Part shown: positions 1-9,987 of the stretch, one piece after another
Position numbering within the stretch: position 1 is the stretch's first letter
Layout of the letters: every line of letters begins with the position of its first letter
NCBI RefSeq assembly: GCF_003060865.1
Contig: NZ_CP028918.1
Coordinates: 380,001 to 444,000, forward strand
DNA from: Gemmobacter aquarius
GTDB taxonomy: Bacteria > Pseudomonadota > Alphaproteobacteria > Rhodobacterales > Rhodobacteraceae
Direction of reading: 5' to 3'
DNA: 64,000 nucleotides
Notes under the pieces: model-generated
What the model was told of the DNA's origin: nothing
Seen by the model: the letters and a program-made list of their open reading frames with translations, nothing else
Database searches by the model: none
Made by a program: the position numbers and the translations under genes

Positions 1-414
1 GTTCGGTTCGGCCCACATCAGATAGACCGCTTCGCCAAGCCCGACCTTTCCGGCAAGGGCGCTGCGTTTGTTCGGCTCGCTGCGGACATTGGCGGTTCCG
101 GCGGTGATCCAGCGCAGCTGCACATTGGCGGGCAGGTTCGCATCGGCGGACAAGGCGCTGTCGGTCAACGTGTCCGTCAAAGTGTCTGGCGTGGCTTGCG
201 AAGGCGCGGTCGGCGTGTAGGCCGCAAGCGATACCTCTTGCGGTGCCGTCGCCCGAACCACAGGCTTCGGGGCGGGCAAAACACGGATCCCGCTGATGGC
301 TGGCGCGTCGCTTGCCTGTTCCACGGCAAAGCGGGCGGTCCGGGCCGGGCCATCGCCAAAGATGACCATCGACGAATAGAGCGACGCACACAAAAGAACC
401 AACAACCTGAACAC
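1..414 (-). CDS. Secreted SH3-domain protein, 3' end outside window
   Basis: The gene reads on the minus strand from a GTG at 414 and runs off the left edge, so only the first 138 codons are present. The start is preceded by GGAG about nine bases upstream, and an in-frame stop lies just upstream at 418-420. The N-terminus ([20 protein letters not shown]) looks like a signal peptide. A low-complexity linker rich in Ala, Pro and Thr follows. From about residue 98 a bacterial SH3 fold begins ([33 protein letters not shown], with the typical NVRSEPN strand). Such proteins are envelope-located and often bind cell wall; the exact role is unknown. It is divergent from parC. Confidence 0.75.
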   Translation of the reverse strand, partial: MFRLLVLLCASLYSSMVIFGDGPARTARFAVEQASDAPAISGIRVLPAPKPVVRATAPQEVSLAAYTPTAPSQATPDTLTDTLTDSALSADANLPANVQLRWITAGTANVRSEPNKRSALAGKVGLGEAVYLMWAEPN

Positions 415-444
415 GACTCATACTCCGGCGACTCATACTCGGGC
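415..444. repeat. Tandem 15-bp duplication upstream of the SH3 gene
   Basis: Two adjacent copies of GACTCATACTCSGGC (415-429 and 430-444) differ at one base. On the minus strand each copy contains a GGAG or CGAG element, and the proximal one is the likely ribosome binding site of the SH3-domain gene that starts at 414. Confidence 0.8.
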
Positions 445-540
445 TGCATAACATGCAGGGTGCGACGCGGGTCAACGCTTGTTGTGGGCATCCTCGCTTT
501 CGCGCTGGACCGAAGGCGTGGCGCGAATTACACAACATCC

Positions 541-2844
541 ATGTCAGATTTGCCCGAAGACCCCAATACACAGTCCGTGACCCTGTCCGAGCCGCTTTCG
601 CGGGCCATCGGTGAACGCTATCTGACCTATGCGCTGTCCACGATCATGCACCGCGCCCTGCCCGATGCGCGCGACGGGCTGAAGCCCGTGCACCGCCGCA
701 TCCTTTATGCCATGCGCGAACTCAGGCTTTCGGCCACGGGGGGCTTTCGCAAGTCGGCCAAGATTTCGGGCGACGTGATGGGCAACTATCACCCCCACGG
801 CGATGCCGCGATCTATGATGCGATGGCGCGCCTCGCGCAGGATTTCAACGTGCGCTACCCGCTGGTCGACGGGCAGGGCAATTTCGGCAACATCGACGGC
901 GACAATCCGGCCGCCAGCCGCTACACCGAAGCCCGCCTGACCGCGATTGCCGAAACCCTGATGGAGGGGCTGGCCGAAAACGCGGTCGACTTCCGCCCGA
1001 ACTACGACGGCACGCTGGAAGAGCCCATCGTGATGCCCGCCGCCTTTCCGAACCTGCTGGCCAACGGGTCCAGCGGTATCGCGGTGGGGATGGCGACGAA
1101 CATTCCGCCCCATAACCTCGACGAGTTGATCACTGCCTGTCAGGCGATGCTTAAAGACCCCGAACTGGACCATGCCGCGCTGGTGGCCATGGTGCCCGGC
1201 CCCGATTTCCCCACCGGCGGCGTGATCGTGGAACCGCGCGAGAATATCCTCGAAGCCTATCGCACCGGGCGCGGGTCGTTCCGGCTGCGGGCGAAATGGC
1301 AGGTCGAAGACCTTGGCCGTGGCATGTGGCAGATCATCGTCACCGAGATTCCCTATCAGGTCGCCAAGTCCAAGCTGATCGAAAAGCTGGCCGAGGTGAT
1401 CCAGACCAAGAAGGTGCCGCTGCTGGCCGATGTGCGCGACGAATCCGCCGATGACGTGCGGATCGTGCTGGAACCGCGCACGCGGACGGTCGAACCCGAC
1501 ATGCTGATGCAGATGCTGTTCCGCAACACCGACCTCGAAACGCGGTTCGCGCTGAACATGAACGTGCTGATCGACGGCAAGGTGCCAAAGGTCTGCTCGC
1601 TGCGCGAGGTGTTGCGCGCCTTTCTCGACCACCGCCGCGATGTTCTTAAACGCCGGTCGTTCCACCGTGTCGAAAAGATCGACCACCGGCTCGAGGTGCT
1701 CGAAGGGCTGATCATCGCCTACCTCAACCTCGACCGCGTGATCGACATCATCCGCTATGACGACGACCCCAAGGCCGCGCTGATGCGCGAAGACTGGGGC
1801 GTACCGCACAAGCGGGCGATGACCGAAAAGGATTACATCCCCCCCGCCCCGGGCGAGGGCGAGCTGACCGAGTTGCAGGCCGAATCGATCCTGAACATGC
1901 GCCTGCGGTCGTTGCGGCGTCTGGAAGAGATCGAACTGAACCGCGAACGCGACGAATTGATGAAGGAACGCGCCGATCTGGCCGACCTTCTGGAAAGCGA
2001 CCGTCGCCAGTGGAAGAAGATCGGCGAGGAGCTGGAAGATATCCGCAAGAAATTCGGCAAGGGGACCGAGGTCGGCAAGCGCCGCACCGATTTCGCCGAT
2101 ATGGGCAGCACCGAGGAAGTCCCGTTCGAGGCGATGATCGACCGTGAACCGATCACCGTGATCTGTTCCAAAATGGGCTGGATACGGGCGATGAAGGGCC
2201 ATGTCGCGCTGGATTCGGATGTGAAGTTCAAGGATGGCGACGAAGGCCGCTTCCTGTTCCACGCCGAAACCACCGACAAGATATTGCTCATCGGGTCGAA
2301 CGGGCGCTTCTACACGCTGCTGGGTGCCAACCTGCCCGGCGGGCGTGGCATGGGCGAACCCGTGCGCCTGATGGTCGATCTGCCCAACGAATGCGAAATC
2401 ACCGATCTGATGATCTTCCGCGCCGGTGAAAAGCTGCTGGTGGCATCCACCGCCGGTGACGGATTCATCGTGCCGTCAGACGAGGTTCTGGCGCAGACGC
2501 GGGCGGGCAAATCGGTGCTGACGGTGCGCGACGGGGTCAAGACGGCGCTCTGCCGCCGCGTTTCGGGTGACCATGTCGCCGTGGTCGGTGAAAACCGCAA
2601 GGTGCTGGTTTTCCCGCTGGTGCAATTGCCCGAAATGGCCAAGGGCAAGGGCGTGCGCCTCCAGAAATACAAGGACGGCGGCCTGTCGGATGCGATCACC
2701 TTTACGCTGGCCGACGGGTTGTCGTGGAAAGACCCCGCAGGGCGCACCCGGACCGAGACGGAACTGGCGCTGTGGACCGGCCCGCGTGCCGCGGCGGGAG
2801 CTATGGCCCCGCGTGGTTTCCCCCGCGACAACAGATTTACCTGA
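541..2844 (+). CDS. parC: DNA topoisomerase IV subunit A
   Basis: ParC breaks and rejoins DNA in topoisomerase IV, which decatenates daughter chromosomes with ParE. The 767-residue product has the GyrA/ParC winged-helix and tower domains ([23 protein letters not shown] from residue 31), the catalytic tyrosine Y128 in AASRYTEAR, and a C-terminal beta-pinwheel ending [11 protein letters not shown]. The open frame extends upstream, but homology begins at MSDLPEDP, so ATG 541 is chosen; no strong ribosome binding site precedes it. The quinolone region reads [12 protein letters not shown]. Ala89 and Asp93 therefore replace the Ser80 and Glu84 of the E. coli enzyme. The lack of a long GyrA-type tail and the ending favour ParC over GyrA. 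Confidence 0.95.
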   Translation: MSDLPEDPNTQSVTLSEPLSRAIGERYLTYALSTIMHRALPDARDGLKPVHRRILYAMRELRLSATGGFRKSAKISGDVMGNYHPHGDAAIYDAMARLAQDFNVRYPLVDGQGNFGNIDGDNPAASRYTEARLTAIAETLMEGLAENAVDFRPNYDGTLEEPIVMPAAFPNLLANGSSGIAVGMATNIPPHNLDELITACQAMLKDPELDHAALVAMVPGPDFPTGGVIVEPRENILEAYRTGRGSFRLRAKWQVEDLGRGMWQIIVTEIPYQVAKSKLIEKLAEVIQTKKVPLLADVRDESADDVRIVLEPRTRTVEPDMLMQMLFRNTDLETRFALNMNVLIDGKVPKVCSLREVLRAFLDHRRDVLKRRSFHRVEKIDHRLEVLEGLIIAYLNLDRVIDIIRYDDDPKAALMREDWGVPHKRAMTEKDYIPPAPGEGELTELQAESILNMRLRSLRRLEEIELNRERDELMKERADLADLLESDRRQWKKIGEELEDIRKKFGKGTEVGKRRTDFADMGSTEEVPFEAMIDREPITVICSKMGWIRAMKGHVALDSDVKFKDGDEGRFLFHAETTDKILLIGSNGRFYTLLGANLPGGRGMGEPVRLMVDLPNECEITDLMIFRAGEKLLVASTAGDGFIVPSDEVLAQTRAGKSVLTVRDGVKTALCRRVSGDHVAVVGENRKVLVFPLVQLPEMAKGKGVRLQKYKDGGLSDAITFTLADGLSWKDPAGRTRTETELALWTGPRAAAGAMAPRGFPRDNRFT

Positions 2845-2846
2845 CC

Positions 2847-2878
2847 CCCCAAAACGAAAACGCCCCAAAACGAAAACG
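2847..2878. repeat. Tandem 16-bp repeat after parC
   Basis: CCCCAAAACGAAAACG occurs twice, at 2847-2862 and 2863-2878, directly after the parC stop. It lies in a 188-base gap between parC and the converging P450 gene in which I see no terminator-like hairpin or gene. Confidence 0.85.
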
Positions 2879-3032
2879 CCCGGAGCCGAGGAACACTCGA
2901 TCCGGGACGCCTACTCGTTACCGACATACTGATTACAGGCCGCTTGTGACGACACATCAGAAGATATCGATCAGATATGAATTTTCAATTACACCGCGCA
3001 GGACTTTTTGCACACGTTGCCGTTGCGTCACA

Positions 3033-4397
3033 TCAGGCAGCACTCGCCTTTAACCATACGCCCCCCTCGGGCCGCAGTGTCAGGATCATCACCGGTTTCG
3101 GATCGCGCCCCTGCACCGGATCGAAGCGGAAGCGCGACAGCAGGGTCGCAAGGATGATCACCGCTTCCTGCAGCGCGAAGTTCTGGCCGATGCAGATGCG
3201 CGGGCCGTCACCGAACGGCAGATAGGCGAAGCGCTCGACGGGCTTTCCGCCGGCAAAACGGTCGGGATCGAAACGGTCGGGATCGGGCCAGAGCTTGTGG
3301 TGACGGTGCAAGGCATAGACCGGCAGGATGACTGTATCGCCGCGCAACACCTCGCGACCGCACAATGCGTCATCCGCCTGCGCCGTGCGCGACAGGAAGG
3401 CGGCGGGCGGATACATTCGCAACGCCTCGTCCACGATGCTGCGGATATAGGGCAGGGCCATCACATCGTCCGCAGTCGCAGCACGCTCCGAAAGCACCGC
3501 CTGCGCTTCGGCCCGCGCCTTGTCCTGCACCGACTGGTCGAAGGCGCAAAGGTAAAGCGACCATGCCAGTGTCAGCGCGGTCGTCTCGTGGCCCGCGACG
3601 ATAAAGGTCAGCAGGTTGTCGCGCAATTCGGCGGTGGTCATCCGCCGTCCGCTTTTGGGGTCTTCGCCCGCCATCATCAGGTCGAGCAGATCGGGGATTT
3701 GCGGCCCCCCTTCGGCCCGCCGCTTGTCGATTGCGCCGTCGGCCACGCGCTTCATCTCGCGCACGCCCGATTGCGCCAGCATCCGCGACGGGCGCGGCAG
3801 CCATGTCGGCGCGCCGATCACGTCGAGCAACGATACCTTGGCCGTCTGGCTTATGTAGCTTTCGATCGAGCGGTGGATCGCGTCACGGTCGAACCCGCCG
3901 CCGCCGGAAAATGTCACATCCGAAATCACCTCGAAGGTCGCCGTCACCATCTCGTCGAACACGTCGACCGCGCGGCCCATCGTCGCTGCGATCCGCGCCA
4001 CGGCCCGATCCGCCGCTGCCGTCATCACCGGCGCCAATGCGGCCACGTTGCGGTGGCTGAACACCGGTGCCGCCGCTCGGCGTTGCCACAGCCATTCCTG
4101 CCCTTCGGCCACGAACATCGACTTGCCGATGCCGGGTTCGAGAATCAGCTTGGTCACATCAGACTTCGGATAGTCCTCGACCTTGTCGCGCAGGATGCGT
4201 TTGAGCGCCTCGGGGTCCATGACCATATGCCAGCGCTTGCCCGTCCGCCCCGACACGATGGGCGCGTGCGTGGCGATTTCGGGGATCAGCTCCAGCACGT
4301 TGCGCCGCCCCGCTTTCAGCGTGCCGAACACGCCCAAGGGTTCGGTCGCCAAGGGAACGCGCACGGGCTTGCGGGCAGGTGCAGGGGAATCGAGCAT
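3033..4397 (-). CDS. Cytochrome P450
   Basis: This is a haem-thiolate monooxygenase of 454 residues, a normal length for a soluble bacterial P450. All hallmark motifs are present: the I-helix oxygen-activation motif AGHETT (268-273), the K-helix ExxR (EALR, 324-327), and the haem-binding loop PFGDGPRICIGQNFA with the axial ligand Cys402. There is no membrane anchor, so it is probably cytosolic and needs separate ferredoxin and reductase partners, none of which are nearby. The substrate cannot be inferred. ATG 4397 has GAGG five bases upstream. The gene converges on parC and diverges from the lipoprotein gene. Confidence 0.95.
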   Translation of the reverse strand: MLDSPAPARKPVRVPLATEPLGVFGTLKAGRRNVLELIPEIATHAPIVSGRTGKRWHMVMDPEALKRILRDKVEDYPKSDVTKLILEPGIGKSMFVAEGQEWLWQRRAAAPVFSHRNVAALAPVMTAAADRAVARIAATMGRAVDVFDEMVTATFEVISDVTFSGGGGFDRDAIHRSIESYISQTAKVSLLDVIGAPTWLPRPSRMLAQSGVREMKRVADGAIDKRRAEGGPQIPDLLDLMMAGEDPKSGRRMTTAELRDNLLTFIVAGHETTALTLAWSLYLCAFDQSVQDKARAEAQAVLSERAATADDVMALPYIRSIVDEALRMYPPAAFLSRTAQADDALCGREVLRGDTVILPVYALHRHHKLWPDPDRFDPDRFAGGKPVERFAYLPFGDGPRICIGQNFALQEAVIILATLLSRFRFDPVQGRDPKPVMILTLRPEGGVWLKASAA

Positions 4398-4459
4398 GGG
4401 AGCCTCGTCTTTTTGCTTCCCTTCAGATAGGCGGTCGCGCGCTTTCGGAAAGGCCGCGA

Positions 4460-4488
4460 TTGCGCCACGGCGCAGGGGCGGCTATCCA
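4460..4488 (+). promoter_or_regulatory. Possible promoter of the lipoprotein gene
   Basis: TTGCGC at 4460-4465 and TATCCA at 4483-4488 are 17 bases apart, in the 133-base divergent gap between the P450 gene and the lipoprotein gene. The -10 match is weak. Confidence 0.3.
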
Positions 4489-4530
4489 TGCCATGCGCCC
4501 CGTTGCGCGAAAGTCATAACCGGATCACCC

Positions 4531-5214
4531 ATGCGCGCACTTCGTCTGACGGCCCTCTGCCTTGGCCTTGCCTTTATTGCGGCTTGCCAGAAGAACGACC
4601 TAAAAGAGCCGCCGGTGCCCTTGGGCAACTTTGCGCTGGGGTTGAACATCGTCGTGGCCGACAATGTGCAGAAGGTGCCGATCTCGCGCAATGCGACGCC
4701 CGACGAATGGGAAACGGTGATGAAAACCGCCGTGGCCGACAGGTTCGGCCGCTACAACGGGACCAAACTCTACAACGTCGGCATTTCGGTCGACGGCTAT
4801 GCTCTGGCGCCTCCGGGAATTCCGGTCGTCGCAGCGCCCAAATCGGTGCTCGTGGTCACGGCGAACATCTGGGACGACGCGAGCCAGACCAAGCTGAACC
4901 CCGAGGGAAAGCAGATCACCGTGTTCGAAAGCCTTTCGGGCGAAACCTTCATCGGGACGGGCATCACCCGAACCAAAGAGCAGCAGATGGAAGCGCTGTC
5001 CTACAATGCGGTGAAACGGGTCGAGGAATGGTTGCTCGACAACCCCGAATGGTTCGGCCTGCCGCCGGGATACAAACCGTCCGGCCCGCGCAAGGCGCCC
5101 GAATTCGACATGACCGCGCCCGCCTTGCCGCCCGCCGATGCGGGCAGTCGCCCCGTGCCGCGCCCTGTGCCCGAATCGGCGACAGGCCTCGTTCCGGTGA
5201 CGGCGGGGAACTGA
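4531..5214 (+). CDS. Putative lipoprotein, function unknown
   Basis: The 227-residue product starts MRALRLTALCLGLAFIAAC, a lipoprotein signal with a lipobox ending at Cys19, so the mature protein is probably lipid-anchored in the envelope. The middle (about residues 30-175) is a globular region containing NFALGLNIVVADNVQKVPISRNATPDEW and VFESLSGETFIGTG. The C-terminus is a Pro-rich tail (RPVPRPVPESATGLVPV). I do not recognise a characterised family. The frame is open far upstream, but the signal peptide fixes ATG 4531. Confidence 0.8.
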   Translation: MRALRLTALCLGLAFIAACQKNDLKEPPVPLGNFALGLNIVVADNVQKVPISRNATPDEWETVMKTAVADRFGRYNGTKLYNVGISVDGYALAPPGIPVVAAPKSVLVVTANIWDDASQTKLNPEGKQITVFESLSGETFIGTGITRTKEQQMEALSYNAVKRVEEWLLDNPEWFGLPPGYKPSGPRKAPEFDMTAPALPPADAGSRPVPRPVPESATGLVPVTAGN

Positions 5215-5325
5215 TCGCGCGGCCCCGCTGGCTTTTGCCTTTCGGCTTGATTTTCCCCCTGCGGCGGCATAAGTCGCCGCCCGTGTAGCATTGGGCCGCA
5301 TCGGCCCCCCAATTCGAGGCCCGAC

Positions 5326-6501
<1,176 letters not shown>

Positions 6502-6532
6502 TCTGACGGGGCCACCCGGCCAAAGTGTGATG

Positions 6533-6563
6533 AAAGGCTCCGGTGCGAACCGGGGCCTTTTTT
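6533..6563 (+). terminator. Intrinsic terminator of tuf copy 1
   Basis: The stem AAAGGCTCCGGT/ACCGGGGCCTTT with loop GCGA is followed by a run of T, directly after the tuf stop codon. Confidence 0.85.
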
Positions 6564-6612
6564 CTTTGCCGTGACATCCCATATCTGACGCGATCTGCAG
6601 GACGGGGGCGGC

Positions 6613-6993
6613 ATGATGACCACGCTGACGGGGGGCTGCCTTTGCGGGCATATCCGCTTTACCGCAACAGGGACGCCCGGGCATCCGCACAGTTGTTCGT
6701 GCCATATGTGCCAGCGCCATTCGGGTGCGCCCGCGATGGTCTGGGTTACATATCCGGCAGGGGCGGTGGTCTGGGACGGGCCCGGCGGCGCACCGCAGCT
6801 TTGGCGATCCTCGGCGCAATCGTCCCGCGCCTTTTGCCCGCAGTGCGGATCGACCCTTGGCGCGGTCGACGATGCGCCGACCGTGGGCCTTGTGACCGGC
6901 GCTTTCGACAGGCCGAACCTGCAAGCCCTTGCCCCCGTGGCGCATAGCTATCGCAGCAGACGCCCGCGCTGGTGGGCCAAGCTGTTCGCTTAG
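6613..6993 (+). CDS. GFA/CENP-V family zinc protein
   Basis: The 126-residue protein belongs to the glutathione-dependent formaldehyde-activating enzyme (GFA) family. The zinc ligands are visible in order: Cys9 and Cys11 (GGCLCG), Cys28/Cys30/Cys33 (CSCHMC) and Cys75/Cys78 (CPQCG). Only some GFA-family proteins act on the formaldehyde-glutathione adduct; many have unknown substrates, so the activity is not assigned. ATG 6613 or 6616 could be the start. Its stop overlaps the stop of the converging DUF2798 gene by three bases. Confidence 0.85.
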   Translation: MMTTLTGGCLCGHIRFTATGTPGHPHSCSCHMCQRHSGAPAMVWVTYPAGAVVWDGPGGAPQLWRSSAQSSRAFCPQCGSTLGAVDDAPTVGLVTGAFDRPNLQALAPVAHSYRSRRPRWWAKLFA

Positions 6994-7211
6994 GACGTCA
7001 GCCGCGCCACAACACGGCGGGCCAGCGGTGCGACGATCAACACGGTTGGAAAGGCCAGCGCCCATGATACGGCCCAATTGCCCGCCCAGAGCGCCGGAAA
7101 ATGCGGCCCCAGACCCAGCGTGCGAAAGGTCGACAGCCCCGAGACGATGCAGGACATCAACCCCGACAGGATGAAGCCGAACAGGACGGGGGCATAGCGG
7201 GCGGGGATCAT
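6990..7211 (-). CDS. DUF2798 small membrane protein
   Basis: This small inner-membrane protein of 73 residues has two hydrophobic helices and the family pattern APVLFGFILSGLMSCIVSG ... WAVSWALAFPTVLIVAPLARR. The function of DUF2798 proteins is unknown. ATG 7211 begins right at the conserved region. An in-frame ATG at 7280 would add 23 residues and has a purine-rich stretch further upstream, so the longer form cannot be excluded. It lies between a GFA-family gene and tRNA-Trp, on the strand opposite to both. Confidence 0.7.
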   Translation of the reverse strand: MIPARYAPVLFGFILSGLMSCIVSGLSTFRTLGLGPHFPALWAGNWAVSWALAFPTVLIVAPLARRVVARLTS

Positions 7212-7328
7212 GGGCAAGGCCTTTGGCAGGAAATCGGGCCGCAGCAATAGATCGCGGTTTTCCCTGCGGCAAGCACCCATTCGGCCCTTGATTTCTCCCC
7301 TCCCATGCCGTAACTCGCGCTCAGGCAT

Positions 7329-7404
7329 AGGAGTTTAGCTCAGTTGGTAGAGCATCGGTCTCCAAAACCGAGGGTCGTGGGTTCGAGTCCCCCAACTCCT
7401 GCCA
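7329..7404 (+). tRNA. tRNA-Trp (anticodon CCA)
   Basis: A complete cloverleaf can be drawn. The acceptor stem AGGAGTT pairs with AACTCCT. The D arm is GCTC/GAGC, and the anticodon stem TCGGT/ACCGA encloses the loop CTCCAAA with anticodon CCA. The T loop is TTCGAGT, and the discriminator G is followed by an encoded CCA. One T-stem mismatch (7378/7392) is present. A tRNA-Trp between tuf and secE is the usual bacterial arrangement. Confidence 0.97.
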
Positions 7405-7832
7405 GCCTTTCCCCTTAGAACTACGCGATGCGCCGCGCCTGAAAATGCGTCGGGCGCCGCCTGATTCCCGCGTGCCACACCGGATGCCGGGTGGCAGTGG
7501 TACAGGTGCGTCCGGTTTGCCGCTGCATAGTCGGCCGGTGCGGTTGAAATTAACCCAAATTGCTTTGTTTTTGACGTCCTGTTTTTCTTGCTTTGGAAGA
7601 ACGGATTGGCACAAGCCATTGCAAATTCGATATAAAATAATGATTAATTACCAGAATGAATTTTCTTTGGGTGTTTTAACCGAGTTGCCCGAAAGCCACA
7701 CTCTATATCTTTGGCATGGTTTTTAAGCCCAAATCGGTTTTGCCGATTTTTGATACAATCCCGTTACCCGGCATTGGTATCCGGCGGGCTGATCGGACTG
7801 AGGGAGTCCGGTTCGATTTGCCTGGGGCCAAA
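7405..7832 (+). other. Gap with AT-rich porin upstream region
   Basis: No gene is seen in these 428 bases. About 7540-7720 is strikingly AT-rich compared with the rest of the window and probably holds the porin promoter and upstream elements. A terminator-like hairpin lies at 7731-7751 and a second hairpin (CGGACT/AGTCCG) at 7794-7810 in the leader. I could not fix a confident -35/-10 pair. Confidence 0.5.
7731..7751 (+). terminator. Terminator-like hairpin upstream of porin
   Basis: The stem AAATCGG/CCGATTT with loop TTTTG is followed by Ts. It stands 82 bases before the porin start, where no gene ends. It may end a small RNA or an attenuated leader. Confidence 0.4.
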
Positions 7833-8699
7833 ATGAAAAAATATCTGCTCGTCTCAACTCTCGTCATCGCGTCGTCTGGCGCTGCCTTTGCCGACGTTTC
7901 GCTTTCCGGCGATGCACGCATGGGCATTGCCTCGGTCAAGGGCGGCGACTACAACTTTTCCAGCCGCGCTCGCGTCCGTTTCTCGCTCTCGGGCGAAACC
8001 GATTCCGGCCTGAAATTCGGCGCACAGTTCCGCGCCAACGAAGCGGCTGATACGGCTGCGTCCGACAAGGGCACCGGAACCGTCTTCATCGAGATGCCCG
8101 ATTACGGCAAGCTGACGATGGGCGATACCGATGGCGCCGTTCAGGCCGCCGTCACCCAGCTGGCGCCGATCGGCTTTGACGACACGCAGAAACTGCAGGA
8201 ATTCACCTTCCTGACCGGTGGCGACACCGGCAAGGGCAAGGACCTGCTTTACACCTATACCAGCGGTGCGCTGTCGTTCAGTGCGTCGATCGGCAACCCC
8301 GGCGCAGCCTCGGGTAGCGGGTCGAGCGCGAACAAGGACGATTCGGCCATCGGCGTCGCCTACACGACCGAATTCTGGAAGGTCGCTGCCGGCTACGAAG
8401 ACAACGGTGTCAACAGCCAGACCGTGCTGAGCGGCAGCTATGGCAACGGCCAGTTCGAAGTGAAGGGCGTTTACGGCCAGCGTGACGACGACAAATCGCA
8501 GTACGTGGTCTATGGCACCTATATCATCGGCACCAACACCCTCACCGCATTTTACCGCGATGACGAAATCAAGGCGACCAAAGCAACGGGCTTCGGCGTC
8601 GCGCATGATTTCGGTTCGGGCCTGGTGTTCTCGGCCGGTTACGCCAAGGAAGAAGCCAAAGACGCCAACGTCAGCGTCGGCCTCACGATGGCATTCTGA
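7833..8699 (+). CDS. Outer-membrane porin
   Basis: This is a 288-residue general porin of the alphaproteobacterial (Rhodobacter-like) type, a beta-barrel that lets small solutes cross the outer membrane. The signal peptide MKKYLLVSTLVIASSGAAFA is followed directly by DVSLSGDARMGI, the typical first strand. Repeated short amphipathic strands follow (for example RVRFSLSGETDSGLKFGAQFRA), and the chain ends in Phe (VGLTMAF), the porin sorting signal. The frame is open upstream, but the signal peptide fixes ATG 7833. It precedes an orphan PstS-like gene with a hairpin between them. Confidence 0.92.
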   Translation: MKKYLLVSTLVIASSGAAFADVSLSGDARMGIASVKGGDYNFSSRARVRFSLSGETDSGLKFGAQFRANEAADTAASDKGTGTVFIEMPDYGKLTMGDTDGAVQAAVTQLAPIGFDDTQKLQEFTFLTGGDTGKGKDLLYTYTSGALSFSASIGNPGAASGSGSSANKDDSAIGVAYTTEFWKVAAGYEDNGVNSQTVLSGSYGNGQFEVKGVYGQRDDDKSQYVVYGTYIIGTNTLTAFYRDDEIKATKATGFGVAHDFGSGLVFSAGYAKEEAKDANVSVGLTMAF

Positions 8700-8715
8700 T
8701 CACCCAGTTGTGTCA

Positions 8716-8741
8716 CTCCGGTCCGCACCAGCGGGCCGGAG
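8716..8741 (+). other. Strong hairpin between porin and pstS-like gene
   Basis: The 11-bp stem CTCCGGTCCGC/GCGGGCCGGAG has the loop ACCA and no T run after it. It may protect the 3' end of the porin mRNA or reduce read-through. Confidence 0.6.
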
Positions 8742-8766
8742 ATCCAATTCCAAAGGAGAATATCCA

Positions 8767-9795
8767 ATGACACTCGTTTCAAAGGCCGCCCTGTCGGTCG
8801 CCCTGCTGGCTGGCATGACGGTTGCCGCTGCGGCGCGCGATCAGGTGCAGGTTTCCGGCTCGTCCACGGTGCTGCCTTATGCCGCCATCGTTGCCGAAGG
8901 CTTCGGTGAAAACTTCAGCTTCCCGACCCCCGTCGTCGAAGGCGGCGGCACCTCGGCCGGCATCAAGAAATTCTGCGAAGGCGTGGGCGAGAACACCCCC
9001 GACATCGCCACCGCATCGCGCAAGATCAAGCAGTCGGAAACCTCTCGCTGCAAAGCGAACGGCGTTACCGACATCGAAGAAGTCCGCATCGGCTATGACG
9101 GCATCGTCTTCGCCTCCGACATCAACGGCCCGTCCTTCAACTTTACTCCGGCGCAGTGGTACAACGGAGTTGCCGCCGAGGTCGTGATCAACGGCAAGAT
9201 CGTTCCGAACCCGTTCCAGAAATGGTCCGACGTCGATCCGTCGCTGCCCGATCAGGAAATCCTCGCCTTCATCCCCGGTTCCAAGCACGGCACGCGCGAA
9301 GTGTTCGACCTGAACGTGATCGAAACGGGCTGCAAGACATTCAAAGCCGACAAGGTTCTGGCGCGTCGCGCTCTTGGTGACAAGGACAAGACCAAAGAAG
9401 CCTGCATCGCGATGCGCACCGACGGACGTGTGGTCGAGATCGACGGCGATTACACCGAAACGCTCGCCCGGCTGCAGACCAACATGCAGGGCATCGGCGT
9501 CTTCGGTCTGGCGTTCTACGAGAACAACACCGACAAACTGCGCGTCGCCGATTTCAAGGGCGTGACGCCCTCGCGTGGAACCGTCGCCTCGGGTGAATAC
9601 AAGATCTCGCGTCCGCTGTTCCTCTACATCAAGAAGCAGCATATCGGCATCATCCCCGGCCTCAAGGAATTCACCGAATTCTTCGTGTCGGACGAGATGG
9701 CCGCTTCCGGTGGCCCGCTCGAAGCCTATGGTCTGGTTCCCGATCCGGAACTGGCAAAGACCCAGTCCAAGATCGCTTCCGAACTGGGAAGCTGA
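8767..9795 (+). CDS. PstS-family phosphate-binding protein, orphan
   Basis: This periplasmic substrate-binding protein has 342 residues: a signal peptide (MTLVSKAALSVALLAGMTVAAAA), then VSGSSTVLPYA and VEGGGTSAGIKKFC, the phosphate-binding loops typical of the PstS family. A good ribosome binding site (AAAGGAG) precedes ATG 8767. No pstC, pstA or pstB genes are nearby, so it either serves a transporter encoded elsewhere or binds another oxyanion. It is followed by a terminator and stands between the porin gene and a membrane-protein gene. Confidence 0.85.
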   Translation: MTLVSKAALSVALLAGMTVAAAARDQVQVSGSSTVLPYAAIVAEGFGENFSFPTPVVEGGGTSAGIKKFCEGVGENTPDIATASRKIKQSETSRCKANGVTDIEEVRIGYDGIVFASDINGPSFNFTPAQWYNGVAAEVVINGKIVPNPFQKWSDVDPSLPDQEILAFIPGSKHGTREVFDLNVIETGCKTFKADKVLARRALGDKDKTKEACIAMRTDGRVVEIDGDYTETLARLQTNMQGIGVFGLAFYENNTDKLRVADFKGVTPSRGTVASGEYKISRPLFLYIKKQHIGIIPGLKEFTEFFVSDEMAASGGPLEAYGLVPDPELAKTQSKIASELGS

Positions 9796-9819
9796 TTCCG
9801 CAAGGTCGCAGCAAATCCG

Positions 9820-9850
9820 AACGCTCCGGGCCGATGGTCCGGAGCGTTTT
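9820..9850 (+). terminator. Terminator after the pstS-like gene
   Basis: The stem AACGCTCCG/CGGAGCGTT is followed by TTTT, 25 bases after the stop. Confidence 0.85.
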
Positions 9851-9987
9851 CCATTTGCGACGGATCAAGCGTTTAGGCCCGGAAATTGCCCCGAAAAGAC
9901 CACTCGCCTGCCGCAGACCGGTCGCGCTGCGGTTCCGGCGGAATGGTTGTCTGCGCCGGTAACCGTTTTTCTTGTGCGAGTGATAAC

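Noticed and set aside
196-540. N-terminal extension of the parC frame
   Set aside because: The extra 115 residues are Arg-rich and overlap the divergent SH3-domain gene; ParC homology begins at ATG 541.
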